Below, piece by piece: positions 23,145 through 33,400 of a stretch of DNA of 64,000 nucleotides. A program made the position numbers and the translations under genes. The DNA comes from Fremontodendron californicum (taxonomy: Eukaryota > Streptophyta > Magnoliopsida > Malvales > Malvaceae). The DNA is taken from contig JAULJL010000040.1 of NCBI GenBank assembly GCA_030761205.1, forward strand, positions 13,896,603 to 13,960,602, written 5' to 3'. Each line of letters opens with the position of its first letter. The first letter of the stretch is position 1. The notes beneath the pieces were generated by a model, which was not told the DNA's origin, did not search any database, and saw only the letters and a program-made list of their open reading frames with translations.

Positions 23145-24520
23145 TTCCATTTTTGGTCCTTGATCCTGATATATATAACAGCTACTGTCAGCTAATATAA
23201 ATTAACATTGATAGCACCTTTTTTTTCCTTCTTTCTTCCCCTTCTTCTAGCTTAATTGTTCTAGTTAATGCCATGAAAAAGTATGGTTTACTGGGAAAAT
23301 TTCCTCCCACATGATTAGATGGTTATCCTCGAGAAATGATTAACTTCGCCTGTAAAAATAAAGATATCTTTATATTTTTATTATATCCAAATAAATTTAT
23401 ATATTTTTTTATTTATATTAAATAAACTCTTATTTTAAATAAAAATTTATTTAAATATAAATTAAAAATTTATTTAAATGCAATAAAAATATTAAGATTT
23501 ATTTAAATGCAATAAAAATATTAAGATTTTAACCTTGAAATAGCGATCTCTCCTATCTCACAATAGATTGTTTACTTTTTCTATGATTACTAATTATTAC
23601 TGCTTAATTTTCAAGTCTTCGACCTTATCTCATGTAAGTTTTTTTTTTTTTTCCTTGGTCGGTGTCCCACGACTATAATTATCCCTATTTTTGTAAACAA
23701 TTTCAACAGTTTTGACCATGAGAAAAACCTCTGCTCGTTGATTTTACAACTCCTCATTCATTTAAATCACTGAAAATTCATCACACTAATATAAATATTG
23801 AGACAAATTTGAAGTCAAACCATCTATGAAAGGTGGTCGATTTAGGTTAATTTTATAGGCTAATAAAAGATGAAAAAGATGCTGCAAAATTATTTCACAT
23901 GGCTGTTATGGAGCTAATCGTAGGCTTGTTTATCGTTTTTATATTTAAGCCATCTCAATTTTTTTTGGGTCAAGGCTTATTGACAATTGTTCTCTAATTA
24001 ACATCACATGCATGCCTGTCATGAAAGATGCTTCTAGGATGATAATTAATTGGGTTTTTTTGGCCAATATATATTCTCTGTTTGATTAATGTGTACATAA
24101 TAATTCAGTTCTCTGCCTTCGATTTTTATACTATTTGAGTTGAGAGATTGAAGATCGAAAATGTATGATTGCAATTCAATTATGGTCTTAACCATATATG
24201 AAAGAATTGTATGTATTACTACAAAAAAAAAAGATGTTAATTAACTTTTAGCTAGTGTATAAATATGTATTGTATTTATATTTAATAATTTATATTATAT
24301 TTATATAATTAATATTAAAAAAAATGAACGAAATGTGTATACACGAATTATCAGACTTCTAAGTGACCAGCTATGAGCTACTCTATTATTGATTGACGTT
24401 AATGAGGTCATAATGTACTTTGGGTTTGGAGCAAAGCCCAAAAGCATGCTCAAAGTACATTGTTGGAATTGGTACTTGAACTACTTGAGTTGGTCTTTAG
24501 CCCATACCAAAATTTAAAGG
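23145..24520. other. Intergenic, nothing recognised
   Basis: AT-rich, with a small tandem repeat of ATTTAAATGCAATAAAAATA near 23473-23530. No gene seen. Confidence 0.45.
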
Positions 24521-24521
24521 A

Positions 24522-25078
24522 TTAATTTGAAAAACATGCCTCATTTTATTTTTAAATGGTTTAATATGTTAAAATTATTTAAAATAGAAATGAAAAAACT
24601 AAATATTGTTATGAAAGATATTGTAAAGATAAAATTGCCCTTAATGAAAAAATCTACTTTTTCTCTTATTTTTTAACTTACCTTTGTAATTAAAAAAACA
24701 AAATTTTTGAAAATAAATTTTTTTAATTTTAAAAAATAAATATTTAAATATTTTTATTTTTTAGTTTACTTTTTTTAATTAAAAAATTTTAAATAATAAA
24801 ATTAATTATTTTTATTTTTTAAATCTATTTTCAATTAAATTTTTTTTTAAAAAAAATATATTTTCTTAATGAGAGGAGAAAAGAAAAAAAGAGTTTTTTA
24901 AAGGTAATTTTGTCTTTACAATATCTTTCCTAACAATTTCTAATTTCTAATTTTTTTATTTCTCTTTTTTAAATAATTCTAACATATTAGATCATTTAAA
25001 AATAAAATGATTTTCTAACATATTAGATCATTTAAAAATAAAATGATTTTTGAGGGTATGTTTTTCAAATTAACCCAT
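24522..25078. mobile_element. Fold-back MITE with GGRTWAATTTGAAAAACATG ends (copy 1)
   Basis: Left GGATTAATTTGAAAAACATG and right, reversed, GGGTTAATTTGAAAAACATA. Both arms continue inward in inverted order (GTAAAGATAAAATTGCCCTT against AAGGTAATTTTGTCTTTACA), so the strand could fold almost end to end. A 36-bp duplication of CTAACATATTAGATCATTTA lies at about 24978-25050. Copy 2 is at 28260-28812. Confidence 0.7.
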
Positions 25079-25304
25079 TTTTAAACTGGTTCTGATGCAG
25101 TGCTGGCAAGTAGCAAGTGCAATCTTACCAAGCTTTTCACTTCTTTTCCTTGATGCTTAAAAAGGTAAAAAGTGAAAAACACTTTCATTTCTCTCTTATT
25201 TTTCCTTTTACTGATGGGTGATGAATCAACACACCAACAGAATTTCTAGTACAGTGGTACTATAGGAGACATTGGGGTATAGGGTGTGTAACCGAGATTT
25301 TTAT

Positions 25305-25710
25305 GCTCGCAAGTTATTCAGGTTTGACTCGAAAAAAATTCGAATTCGATTCGATCATTATTGAGTCGATATCGATCAACTTGAGCTATCGAGCGAGTCA
25401 AATTCGAATATCCTAATGTTTGACTCGAGTAGCTCGAAAGCTTAATCGAACTTTTTTATTTTTAACTAGTATTGAAAAATCTTAATTCGAGTTCTAGTAC
25501 AAATAATTGAGCTCATTTTTTACTAGATAAACGAGTCTAATTGAGCGAGTTCGAGCATAGTTCGATTTTTATCTCGAATCGAGCTTGATCTTTAAAAGTG
25601 AAATTCATTCGAACTCAAACCGAGATTTTAGCTTCGAATTTCAAATAGAACTCGATCTCAAGCTTCTTATAACTTAATCTCTGCTTGGCTTAATTACACT
25701 CCTACATTAG
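25305..25710. repeat. Inverted-repeat element rich in CTCGAGC/TTCGAA words
   Basis: Dense inverted words such as GACTCGAATTCGAATC, GCTCGAAAGC and GCGAGTTCGAGC, ending in AAGCTTCTTATAACTTAATC. It resembles plant MITEs with AGCTCGAGCTCG ends, but I could not fix the borders. Confidence 0.4.
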
Positions 25711-26005
25711 GCATCACATCAACTTAGCATTTTTAGTTATGGTTAAATACTTGTGAAAATTGAAAATCAAAATTGTTGTTAATCATAAATAAAATGTTAA
25801 ATTTTTGTTTTATTTTTCATGATTGAGAAAGAACCTCAAAATTAAAATTAACTTTGGCTGATATAATTAGTAGAATTGTAGAAGCTATCAGGCAGCCCAT
25901 TTTGCACAAAAGAAGAGCATATGAAACGTATTACACAAAGATAACAAAGCCATTAGATTTTAAGCAAAAACAAAAAACAAAATTCGGAGCAGTTAGTCAA
26001 CACTT

Positions 26006-26542
26006 CTACAACCGAAGATTTAAGTCAAGCTTTTGCAAATCAGGTTCTTGCTTTGGCAAATTTTCAAGGCGGAAGCTTCCTGGCCAGATCAAATCCATTG
26101 ATTCTTCAAGCATAAAGGGTGTCCAAGCCATCCCAAACCCTACACTGGAATCACTTCCAAATCTTGCCACCATTGAAGACCCTTCTCTGACAGGCTTGTG
26201 AATAAGAGAATTATTAGGACGGATCCCTAGTGATCGAACCGCAATAGAACTGAAGGGAGCCCCATTGTTGTGAGACTGGAACCTTTTAGCAGCTTCTCTT
26301 TCCCTCTTGTGGGCATTTTGGTGGCCACCCAAAGCCTGAGAACAAGAAAACTTTCTCATGCAAAAGTTGCATGAAAAAACCTTGTTTCTGGCAGGCTTTG
26401 AGTGAGAAATATCACACTCTCCAGCAGCTGTTTCTGCAGGCTCATTTCTTTTGAGCCCTAAACTCAACAAATCACCCAAGTTATCATCTCCAGCTCCTGT
26501 TTCCTTGTTGTCATTTATTTCTTCATCCTTCTGCAAAGTCAT
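26006..26542 (-). CDS. C2H2 zinc finger protein with two EAR motifs (ZFP4-like)
   Basis: Intronless frame of 178 codons. Residues 58-78 form one plant-type zinc finger, C-x2-C-x12-H-x3-H, with the signature QALGGH that contacts DNA. Two LxLxL EAR repression motifs are present: LSLGL at residues 26-30 and LDLNLRL at the extreme C terminus (172-178), where this subclass usually carries one. EAR motifs recruit TOPLESS-type co-repressors, so this is probably a nuclear transcriptional repressor of the C1-1i group (ZFP1/3/4/7, KNUCKLES relatives). The finger has FSCSQAL where FYSSQAL is common. A TATA-like CTATATAAAAG lies at 26588-26598 on the minus strand. Which developmental process it controls cannot be told from sequence. 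Confidence 0.9.
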   Translation of the reverse strand: MTLQKDEEINDNKETGAGDDNLGDLLSLGLKRNEPAETAAGECDISHSKPARNKVFSCNFCMRKFSCSQALGGHQNAHKREREAAKRFQSHNNGAPFSSIAVRSLGIRPNNSLIHKPVREGSSMVARFGSDSSVGFGMAWTPFMLEESMDLIWPGSFRLENLPKQEPDLQKLDLNLRL

Positions 26543-26587
26543 GGCACAAAGATTCTCAACTCAGATAAGTTTGTATATAGGAAGTTT

Positions 26588-26598
26588 CTTTTATATAG
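26588..26598 (-). promoter_or_regulatory. TATA box of the zinc finger gene
   Basis: The minus strand reads CTATATAAAAG, 46 bp upstream of the ATG. The short distance leaves room for only a very small 5' UTR, so either the leader is short or the box is not used. Confidence 0.4.
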
Positions 26599-26639
26599 AA
26601 GGGCTTCAAGAAATTGTAGAGCTGTGTGGTTAAACATAC

Positions 26640-27780
26640 GAGGAATATATAAAGGAGGAATTTAATGGAAATTTAGTGAGGTATATATATCAGATGGGGA
26701 GGGAAGTTGCATGCAGGTAGATATTATTAAATTTAGATCCCTTTCATCTGGGGGTTTCCTATCTGATTATATGCTTGAACATTTCATGGGGGCATTGCTT
26801 ATGTAAACTATTAGTGTTGGCCACGTCAAAATTCGGATTCCATGCTAATAAAACTTATAGCATCAACTACATGATTCTCCTTTTGTTGGATGAATTAATA
26901 ACAGGAACAAAACCTTTTCCTCGTTGTCTCCGGATAAAATAAGGTTTAAAGGTGTGTTTGATAAAATATTGAAAATTTTTAAAATAACAAAAAAAAAATC
27001 AACAAAAAAAGTGTGAAATGAAATAAATAGATAGAGAGCTATTTATCATCACTTAATGCAGAACATGTTAAATCAATTTTATTTTAAAAAATTTTATATT
27101 TTAACTAGATTATCTTTCTTTTTTTTGTTACAAAAACCGAGATATTTAAATTTTTTTTTTAATTTTTATCCAAAATTATCCAAAATAATATAAAATATTA
27201 TGTTAATAAAATTAAAATAATGAAATGAATTATTTTCAAACTATAACCAAAAAAAAAAATTAGGGTAAAAAGGTATAGCTCCTTTACCCTGCTTATAAAA
27301 TATGTACTAAACTGGTACTCAATATCAATTGGTAAAAAGTAGCTTGTCCAACTTCAATATTCAAAGTCTAAAATAGTACCCAAATAAATGACTTTATTTC
27401 ATCTGACTAACATGGTCCCAAGCATCATATATATGCCGTATATCCTATTTACTCCATGCCATAATTTTCAATCTATTTTTGCAGGACTTGGCAAATTATG
27501 CACCACTCGTTGCATGTGTAATGCAGATGTAATGTTTTATTGGTTTTGGCAAAGGGTAGGTTTGCTTACTTAAATCAGTTGTTAAGAAGGGTTACAGACA
27601 TTTTAGGAGAAGGACCCTGCTTTACATCAAGGTTAAAAAACCAACACGTATTTTTTTTTTTTTTTTGGGTATTTATTGAGTCAGAGAACTTAACTTTTTG
27701 GCAGTAAAAAAGGGGTGGGATTCATTAAAGAATTTAAATAATTTTTGTATTATAATTAAACGTGTATTTTAATATTTATA
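26640..27780. other. Intergenic, nothing recognised
   Basis: AT-rich, with a T-run at about 27650-27666. The frame at 27388-27573 has no recognisable features. Confidence 0.45.
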
Positions 27781-27782
27781 TT

Positions 27783-28172
27783 ATAAAAGTGAGTAATTTA
27801 ATTTTTGTATATTTGAAATTCATGTAAATAAGTAAAATTAGTAATAGTGTTAATGAAAAATCGTCTAAATGTTGATATATACATGTGAAACTATCAGAAA
27901 AAATAACTTGAAAAAAAATGATGACGTGTCAATTTTTTTTATCTAAATCTGTCCCTTAACCGTAAAAACATGTCATCATTTTTTTTTTTGAAATCATCTA
28001 TTCTGTCAATTTTTAAATTTTACCTGAGTTAAAAAAAATTGACACATCATCTTTTTTTAAGTTATTTTTTTATCAGTTTTATATATTTACATCAGTATTT
28101 ACATAATTTTTCATTAATATTATTATTTTTTTATTTTTTTCATCAATTTTAAATGTATAATGATTAAATTAG
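27783..28172. mobile_element. Long fold-back MITE
   Basis: The left arm (TTAATGAAAAATCGTCTAAA through AATGATGACGTGTCAATTTT) is mirrored by the right arm (AAAATTGACACATCATCTTT through TACATAATTTTTCATTAATA). The pairing extends outward through GTAATTTAATTTTTGTATA. Arms are roughly 150 bp each. Non-coding. Confidence 0.65.
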
Positions 28173-28259
28173 TACCTTCCATCCTCTCTGATACAGTTTT
28201 GTCGGTTTTATATAAAACAGGCAAGGCTCGATGTGGCATAATACTAAACCCTAAAAAAG

Positions 28260-28812
28260 AAAGGGTAAATTTGAAAAACATGTTGTCAATAATCAAATTA
28301 TTAGTAAATGGTATAATGGATAAAATTTATTTGAAAAAGATAAATAAACAATTAAAAATTACTATAAAAAATATTGTAAAGATAAAATTACCTTTAATGA
28401 AAAAAATTTACTTTTCCTTTTTCCTCTATTAAGAAAATATTATTTTTTAAAAATTTTAATTAAAAATAAATTTAAAAAATAAAATATTTAAATATATATA
28501 TTTTTTTAAATTTAAAAAATAAAGAAAAAATAATTTTATTTTTTAAAAAAATTTAATTAAAAAAAGTAAATAAAAAATTTAAAATTTTAAAAACATATTT
28601 TTTTAAATTAAAAAAAAGTTATTTTCAGAAAATTTTATTTTTTAATTAAAAAATAAGAGAAAAAAGAAGGAGAAGGTTTTTTTATTAAGGATAATTTTGT
28701 CTTTATAATTTCCTTCTTAATAACTTTTTTTTATTTTTTTTTCAAATAATTTTTACTCATTATACCATTTAACAATAATTTGATTATTGACAACATGTTT
28801 TTCAAATTTATC
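28260..28812. mobile_element. Fold-back MITE with GGGTAAATTTGAAAAACATG ends (copy 2)
   Basis: Left GGGTAAATTTGAAAAACATG and right, reversed, GGATAAATTTGAAAAACATG. The internal inverted pair GTAAAGATAAAATTACCTTT and AAGGATAATTTTGTCTTTAT matches copy 1 at 24522-25078. The open frame at 28160-28432 is made of this repeat. Confidence 0.7.
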
Positions 28813-28894
28813 CAAAAAAAAAACCCATATTATTCCTAATGGCTTGAGATCAAGGTTTAAAATTGATTCTTTTATCTCTTTCTAGTTTAAAGTA

Positions 28895-29398
28895 CTTTAA
28901 AAAGTCTTTATGCTTATATTATCTAATAGTAAATTAATTTTTATATTATAAAATTAAGTAATTTAATTTTTTAATTTTTTAAAATTGAAGTAAAAAATAA
29001 AATCAATAACTGGACTAACGTGAATCATTAAAAAAATAACGTACCATTTAAAATCTATTAAAATGCTGACGTGACATTAATAAAATATATTATTTTAAGA
29101 TTACGTAAACTAAATAAAGTCTCATTTGAAAAAAATCAGAGAAGAAAGTTTCGATTCCAGTACAGTGTCATTTGTAACAACTTGATTATTTATTTAATCT
29201 ATGTCATCTTATTATAATATATTTTATTAGTATCACGTCAATAATTTAATAAATTTTAAATGTCACATTATTTTTTAAACAGTTCACAGTAGTTCAGTTA
29301 CTAATTTTACCTTTTTGTTTTAATTTTAAAAAATTAAATTAATCAATTTTATAATATAAAAATTATTTTACATTAAATGATATAATACAAAGATTTTC
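28895..29398. mobile_element. Long fold-back MITE
   Basis: The left arm contains AAATCAATAACTGGACTAAC, CATTTAAAATCTATTAAAAT and GACGTGACATTAATAAAATA. The right arm carries their inverses, TATTTTATTAGTATCACGTC, AATTTAATAAATTTTAAATG and GTAGTTCAGTTACTAATTTT. Nearly the entire 500 bp could form a hairpin. Non-coding. Confidence 0.65.
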
Positions 29399-29689
29399 AA
29401 AATATTTTTACTTATTTTTTTACTATATAAACGAGTCTTGATATATGGGTTATTTTATTCTTTTTTAAGTAGAAAATCAAACTTTCATTGAATTATATTA
29501 GTTGCATCAAGATTACAAAAGGAACAAGGTAGAGATCTCCACCACGCCCTCTCTACCCATGCATGCAACAATTAATACTAGAGAGATGACATTCATACGA
29601 GTATAGTATTTGCAACAAAGCTTTTATGCACTTTATCAACCTCAAAATCAGAAGAAATAAAGACCTTGGCTGAGCAGCACACCCGGCCT

Positions 29690-29906
29690 GTACTAGATCG
29701 AGTCTGAATAGAAATATTTATAATCCGAATCAGCTTGACCCGACTCGAATCACAATTCATATATTAAAATAATATTATTTTTTAAAATTTTAATTATAAA
29801 AATACATAATAATTAATAATAATAAAATATTTTTTAAAATAAAATAAACAGTAACTTTGGATTCACTAGGGACTGAGCCTGCCGTAGCCCGACCCGTGAA
29901 CACCTG
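29690..29906. mobile_element. Probable small MITE (CGGGTCGGGC end)
   Basis: Left CTAGATCGAGTCTGAATAG, right reversed CAGGTGTTCACGGGTCGGGC, with CCTGTA-like words on both flanks. The AT-rich middle resembles the 3650-3897 element. Borders are tentative. Confidence 0.35.
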
Positions 29907-30182
29907 TATGTTCAACACACCAGAGCATCAATTTTCTTGAACTACATGAGTTTTGTCTGATCTCACACCACCACCAACTCACTTAAAGAAGTTGCAGATT
30001 GAGGATTCCTTTTTATTACAGATAAATGATTCACAGCACAAAACAATTATATACATCATTTGTTACATCATAAAGCAGACTCCTACTTCACAACTACAAC
30101 TTACAATTAAAAGGTCGTACCTAACGCACAAGGCTCCGACTTACAATTTTACAATTACAATTGAAAGATCGTAGCAAGACTC

Positions 30183-30305
30183 CCATTATAAGTAAGGTCT
30201 GGGAAAGGTCTTGATGTACACACAGAGGCTGTTTTCAGGATTCGAATCCGTGACCGAGCAGATAGCAAGTAAACACTTGACCATCGCGTCAGGCACGACC
30301 TTCAC
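30183..30305 (-). repeat. Au-type tRNA-derived SINE
   Basis: On the minus strand GACGCGATGGTCAAGTG and GGTCACGGATTCGAATCCTG (B box) are followed by AAAACAGCCTCTGTGTGTAC and AAGACCTTTCCCAGACCTT. This order (B box, then an AACAGCCTCT-like word, then a CAGACC-like word) is that of the Au SINE family widespread in flowering plants. It lies within 140-260 bp downstream of the HOS15 stop codon, in the same orientation, possibly inside its 3' UTR. Confidence 0.65.
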
Positions 30306-30441
30306 AACTACAGCTTACAATTAATACAACAAATTTAGTTAGTAATGGCCTAATCCATGAAAATGTAAAACCTACCCTAGTTACAGTTTTGCCTGCCACA
30401 AGTAGGCTCCAATTCATGAAATAGAGAGACTTTCCAGGTTG

Positions 30442-33400
30442 TTACATTCTAAAGTCTAAGACGCATAGCGTATTGTTTGCAAAACAAGCAGCAATCTGGT
30501 TACCTTCCTTGTTCCAACCGACTTCAAATATACCCCCATTGCCAGTATATGTCTTTATAATCTTCCCTTCCTTCAAGGACCAGATATGCATGGATTTATC
30601 GAGAGATCCACTGGCCAGATACTCTCCATTTGGGCTAAATGCAACAGAGTATACAGGGTCCCTGGCAGTTTTATCAAAAGAAACTTGTGAGAAAAACCAA
30701 AGGGCAATGCAATTACTGTTACCCTACGTTACCCGGACTCAAGGGTAAGTGTTGAATACGGATATGTATCCGACACGAGTATGCTCAAATTTTTCTAAGT
30801 TTTTCCATATATTTGGAAGATGATACTCTCATACCCAGTGTTGTCAAGGCGTGCGCCTAGGTGCGCCTTAGTGATAGATAACAAAAGCGCCCCAGACCCA
30901 TTCGGGCAAGGCGCATTTGATCAGGCGCACTTTTTTGTAATGCGATAGGCGTAAAAAAAGTCTGTCTGATTGAAGTTCTCTTTAATTTCTTTTATTTTAA
31001 CTTTTTTCATTAGATGTACCTTACTACCTTTACTAGTAAGAAAGGGGATAGTATCAAACTCTTTACTTCTCAATATTTGAGCATTCAACAACAAACATGG
31101 GACCATAAGGAAATCATGTATATTGGACAACAAAAAAAATTGCATGTTTTGTAGATAAACTGGACTACTCTTTAGAGTTTATTATCATAATTATATATCT
31201 TAAGTTTTATAATAAGACACATATATAATAACACATATACATATTGCGCTTTACTTCACTCAGACGAGCTCTTTTTTACGCTTTGCTCCTGAGGCAATAT
31301 AAAGGTTCTAGCGCCTAGAGTGCACCTTGTGCCCTTGACAACACTACTCATACCCATGTCCAAATATGTGTCGGACACGGATACTTTAGGGAAAATGAAG
31401 AGTCCGGGTAATGTAGCTGTTACCTTCAAAACTACCTAAATCATGCTAATTGCTCATTTCACCATCAACAACGCTTTTAGTAATCTTCTAATATATGATT
31501 AAAAAAGTATTCTACTGCTGCCATCATTTAAATAGAAGAAACAAATAGAGAAGAAGGATTCGAGGGATAGTACCTGTGTCCATTCAAGCTGTAGAGAAGT
31601 TTCCCGAGTTCCACATCCCACAGCTTCACGGTGGAGTCAAATGATGCACTACATAGGAAAGAGAAGAAGAGAATGTTACGGAAAACTTAAATGGAGATTC
31701 GCAGCAGCTCTTGTAAGGCAGTCTACACTCTACATGAATTCCGTTGAATTAAAGGAGTGCCTTGGAACCTATGTTATTCGGACTCAGAAGTGAATGTCGG
31801 ATACGGGTATGTGTCCAACACGGGTATGCTCAATTTTTTCTAAGTTTTTTCATATATTTGGAGGATCATACTCCCATACCCTTGTCCGAATATATGTCAG
31901 ACGTAGGTGTCGGGCACGAGTACTTCAGGAAAAATGAAGAGTCGGAGTAACATAGCTTGGAACTAAAAAGGGATTCACTTTCACACCAAAAGAAGAAGAA
32001 GAGAGTGAACATTGAATGTATTAGACGCATGTTATCCTTCTCTTTTGTTCCTCCCTTTTCCCGTTCAGGTTAAGATAATACTGCAATATTACTGCAACTC
32101 TGATAAATAGCTAGACTTCTTTAAACTTTGTCCAATCCTCAAACCACTGTATAGTAAATTGTGATCAATCACACAGCTGCATTCTCGATTAACAGCCATA
32201 TAGTTTGTAGAAACAAAGCCTTTGTGGCGCGCACAAACTTAGCGAAATATCAATTAAAAATTATTATCCACAAATATGTACTGAAAAGAGAGAGAGAGGG
32301 AGAACAGGAGTATAACGGATTCGGATATTCGAATTCGTTATAAGTAATGCGGATTTGGATAATGGATATCCGAAGTTTCATATCCGCATCTGCTTCGAAT
32401 CCGCTACGGATACTAATTATAATATCCGAATCCGAATATCATCTGAATCCGCAATATCAAATTTATAAAAAGCAGATCGGATAGTTGCGGATATCTGAAT
32501 CCGCATTATCCATTGCCATCCCTAAAAGAGACAAATGGACATTACATCTCCATCCATAACCTCAATCAAGTCAAGCTTGAAAAGATAATATGTAAGGATA
32601 GTATTTTGCTATTTGAGACTACTGAGTCAAGTTGGTCTATCAACTGGCTTCAAATGTTAGACCTAATAATAAACATACGAATGATGTGTACACAAATCGT
32701 GATCCAGCAAACATAAATTAAAACAATTTTCATTACACCTCATTTTTACCTTGCAAGAATTAACTGCTGGTTAGGATTGTTTGTCCCAGGCCCAGTAGGA
32801 CTCCATCTGATGGCATATATCTCCTGCAGAACAGTTGTTCAATATTTTTTCCTAAAAATACAAATGAATACAGCCAGGCATGTGAACAAACGGATTATGT
32901 TGAAAAAATTGAAAGCTCAAAAGTACCTTAGAATGCTCCCTCAGATCATGAACATACTTGTCCTGCTTCATACACCATATCTGCACCAAGACTTTCTATT
33001 AGTTGAAACATAAAAGAAGAAAAGAATGAACATTAATACATAAAGCCGCAGCAACAACAAAAGAAAGGACTCAAAACCAACAGAAACAAAGCTATAATAT
33101 CCCAGAAAGCTGGCATATTGTTTCAAAATTAAATTTTTTCAAAAAGAAAAAAAAAATCAGACAAAATGCAATCAAACAAAAATATATATTCCATGCAAGG
33201 ATGTCAGTGAAGTAATGATAAAAAGATAAAGTGTATAAAACCTTTGCAGTAATATCATCAGAACAAGAGGCCAATAATGAACCTGTCGGATCCCATTTGA
33301 CACAATTTACTTCACCCTGAAATGCACAAAGTTCAAATATGTGAATAGAAGAGCAGTTTTGCTTACCAAAATCCAAAATCCAAAACAAAACATTGTTTTC

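Noticed and set aside
25854..26201. 115-codon plus-strand frame
   Set aside because: It overlaps the antisense of the zinc finger gene and has no recognisable features.
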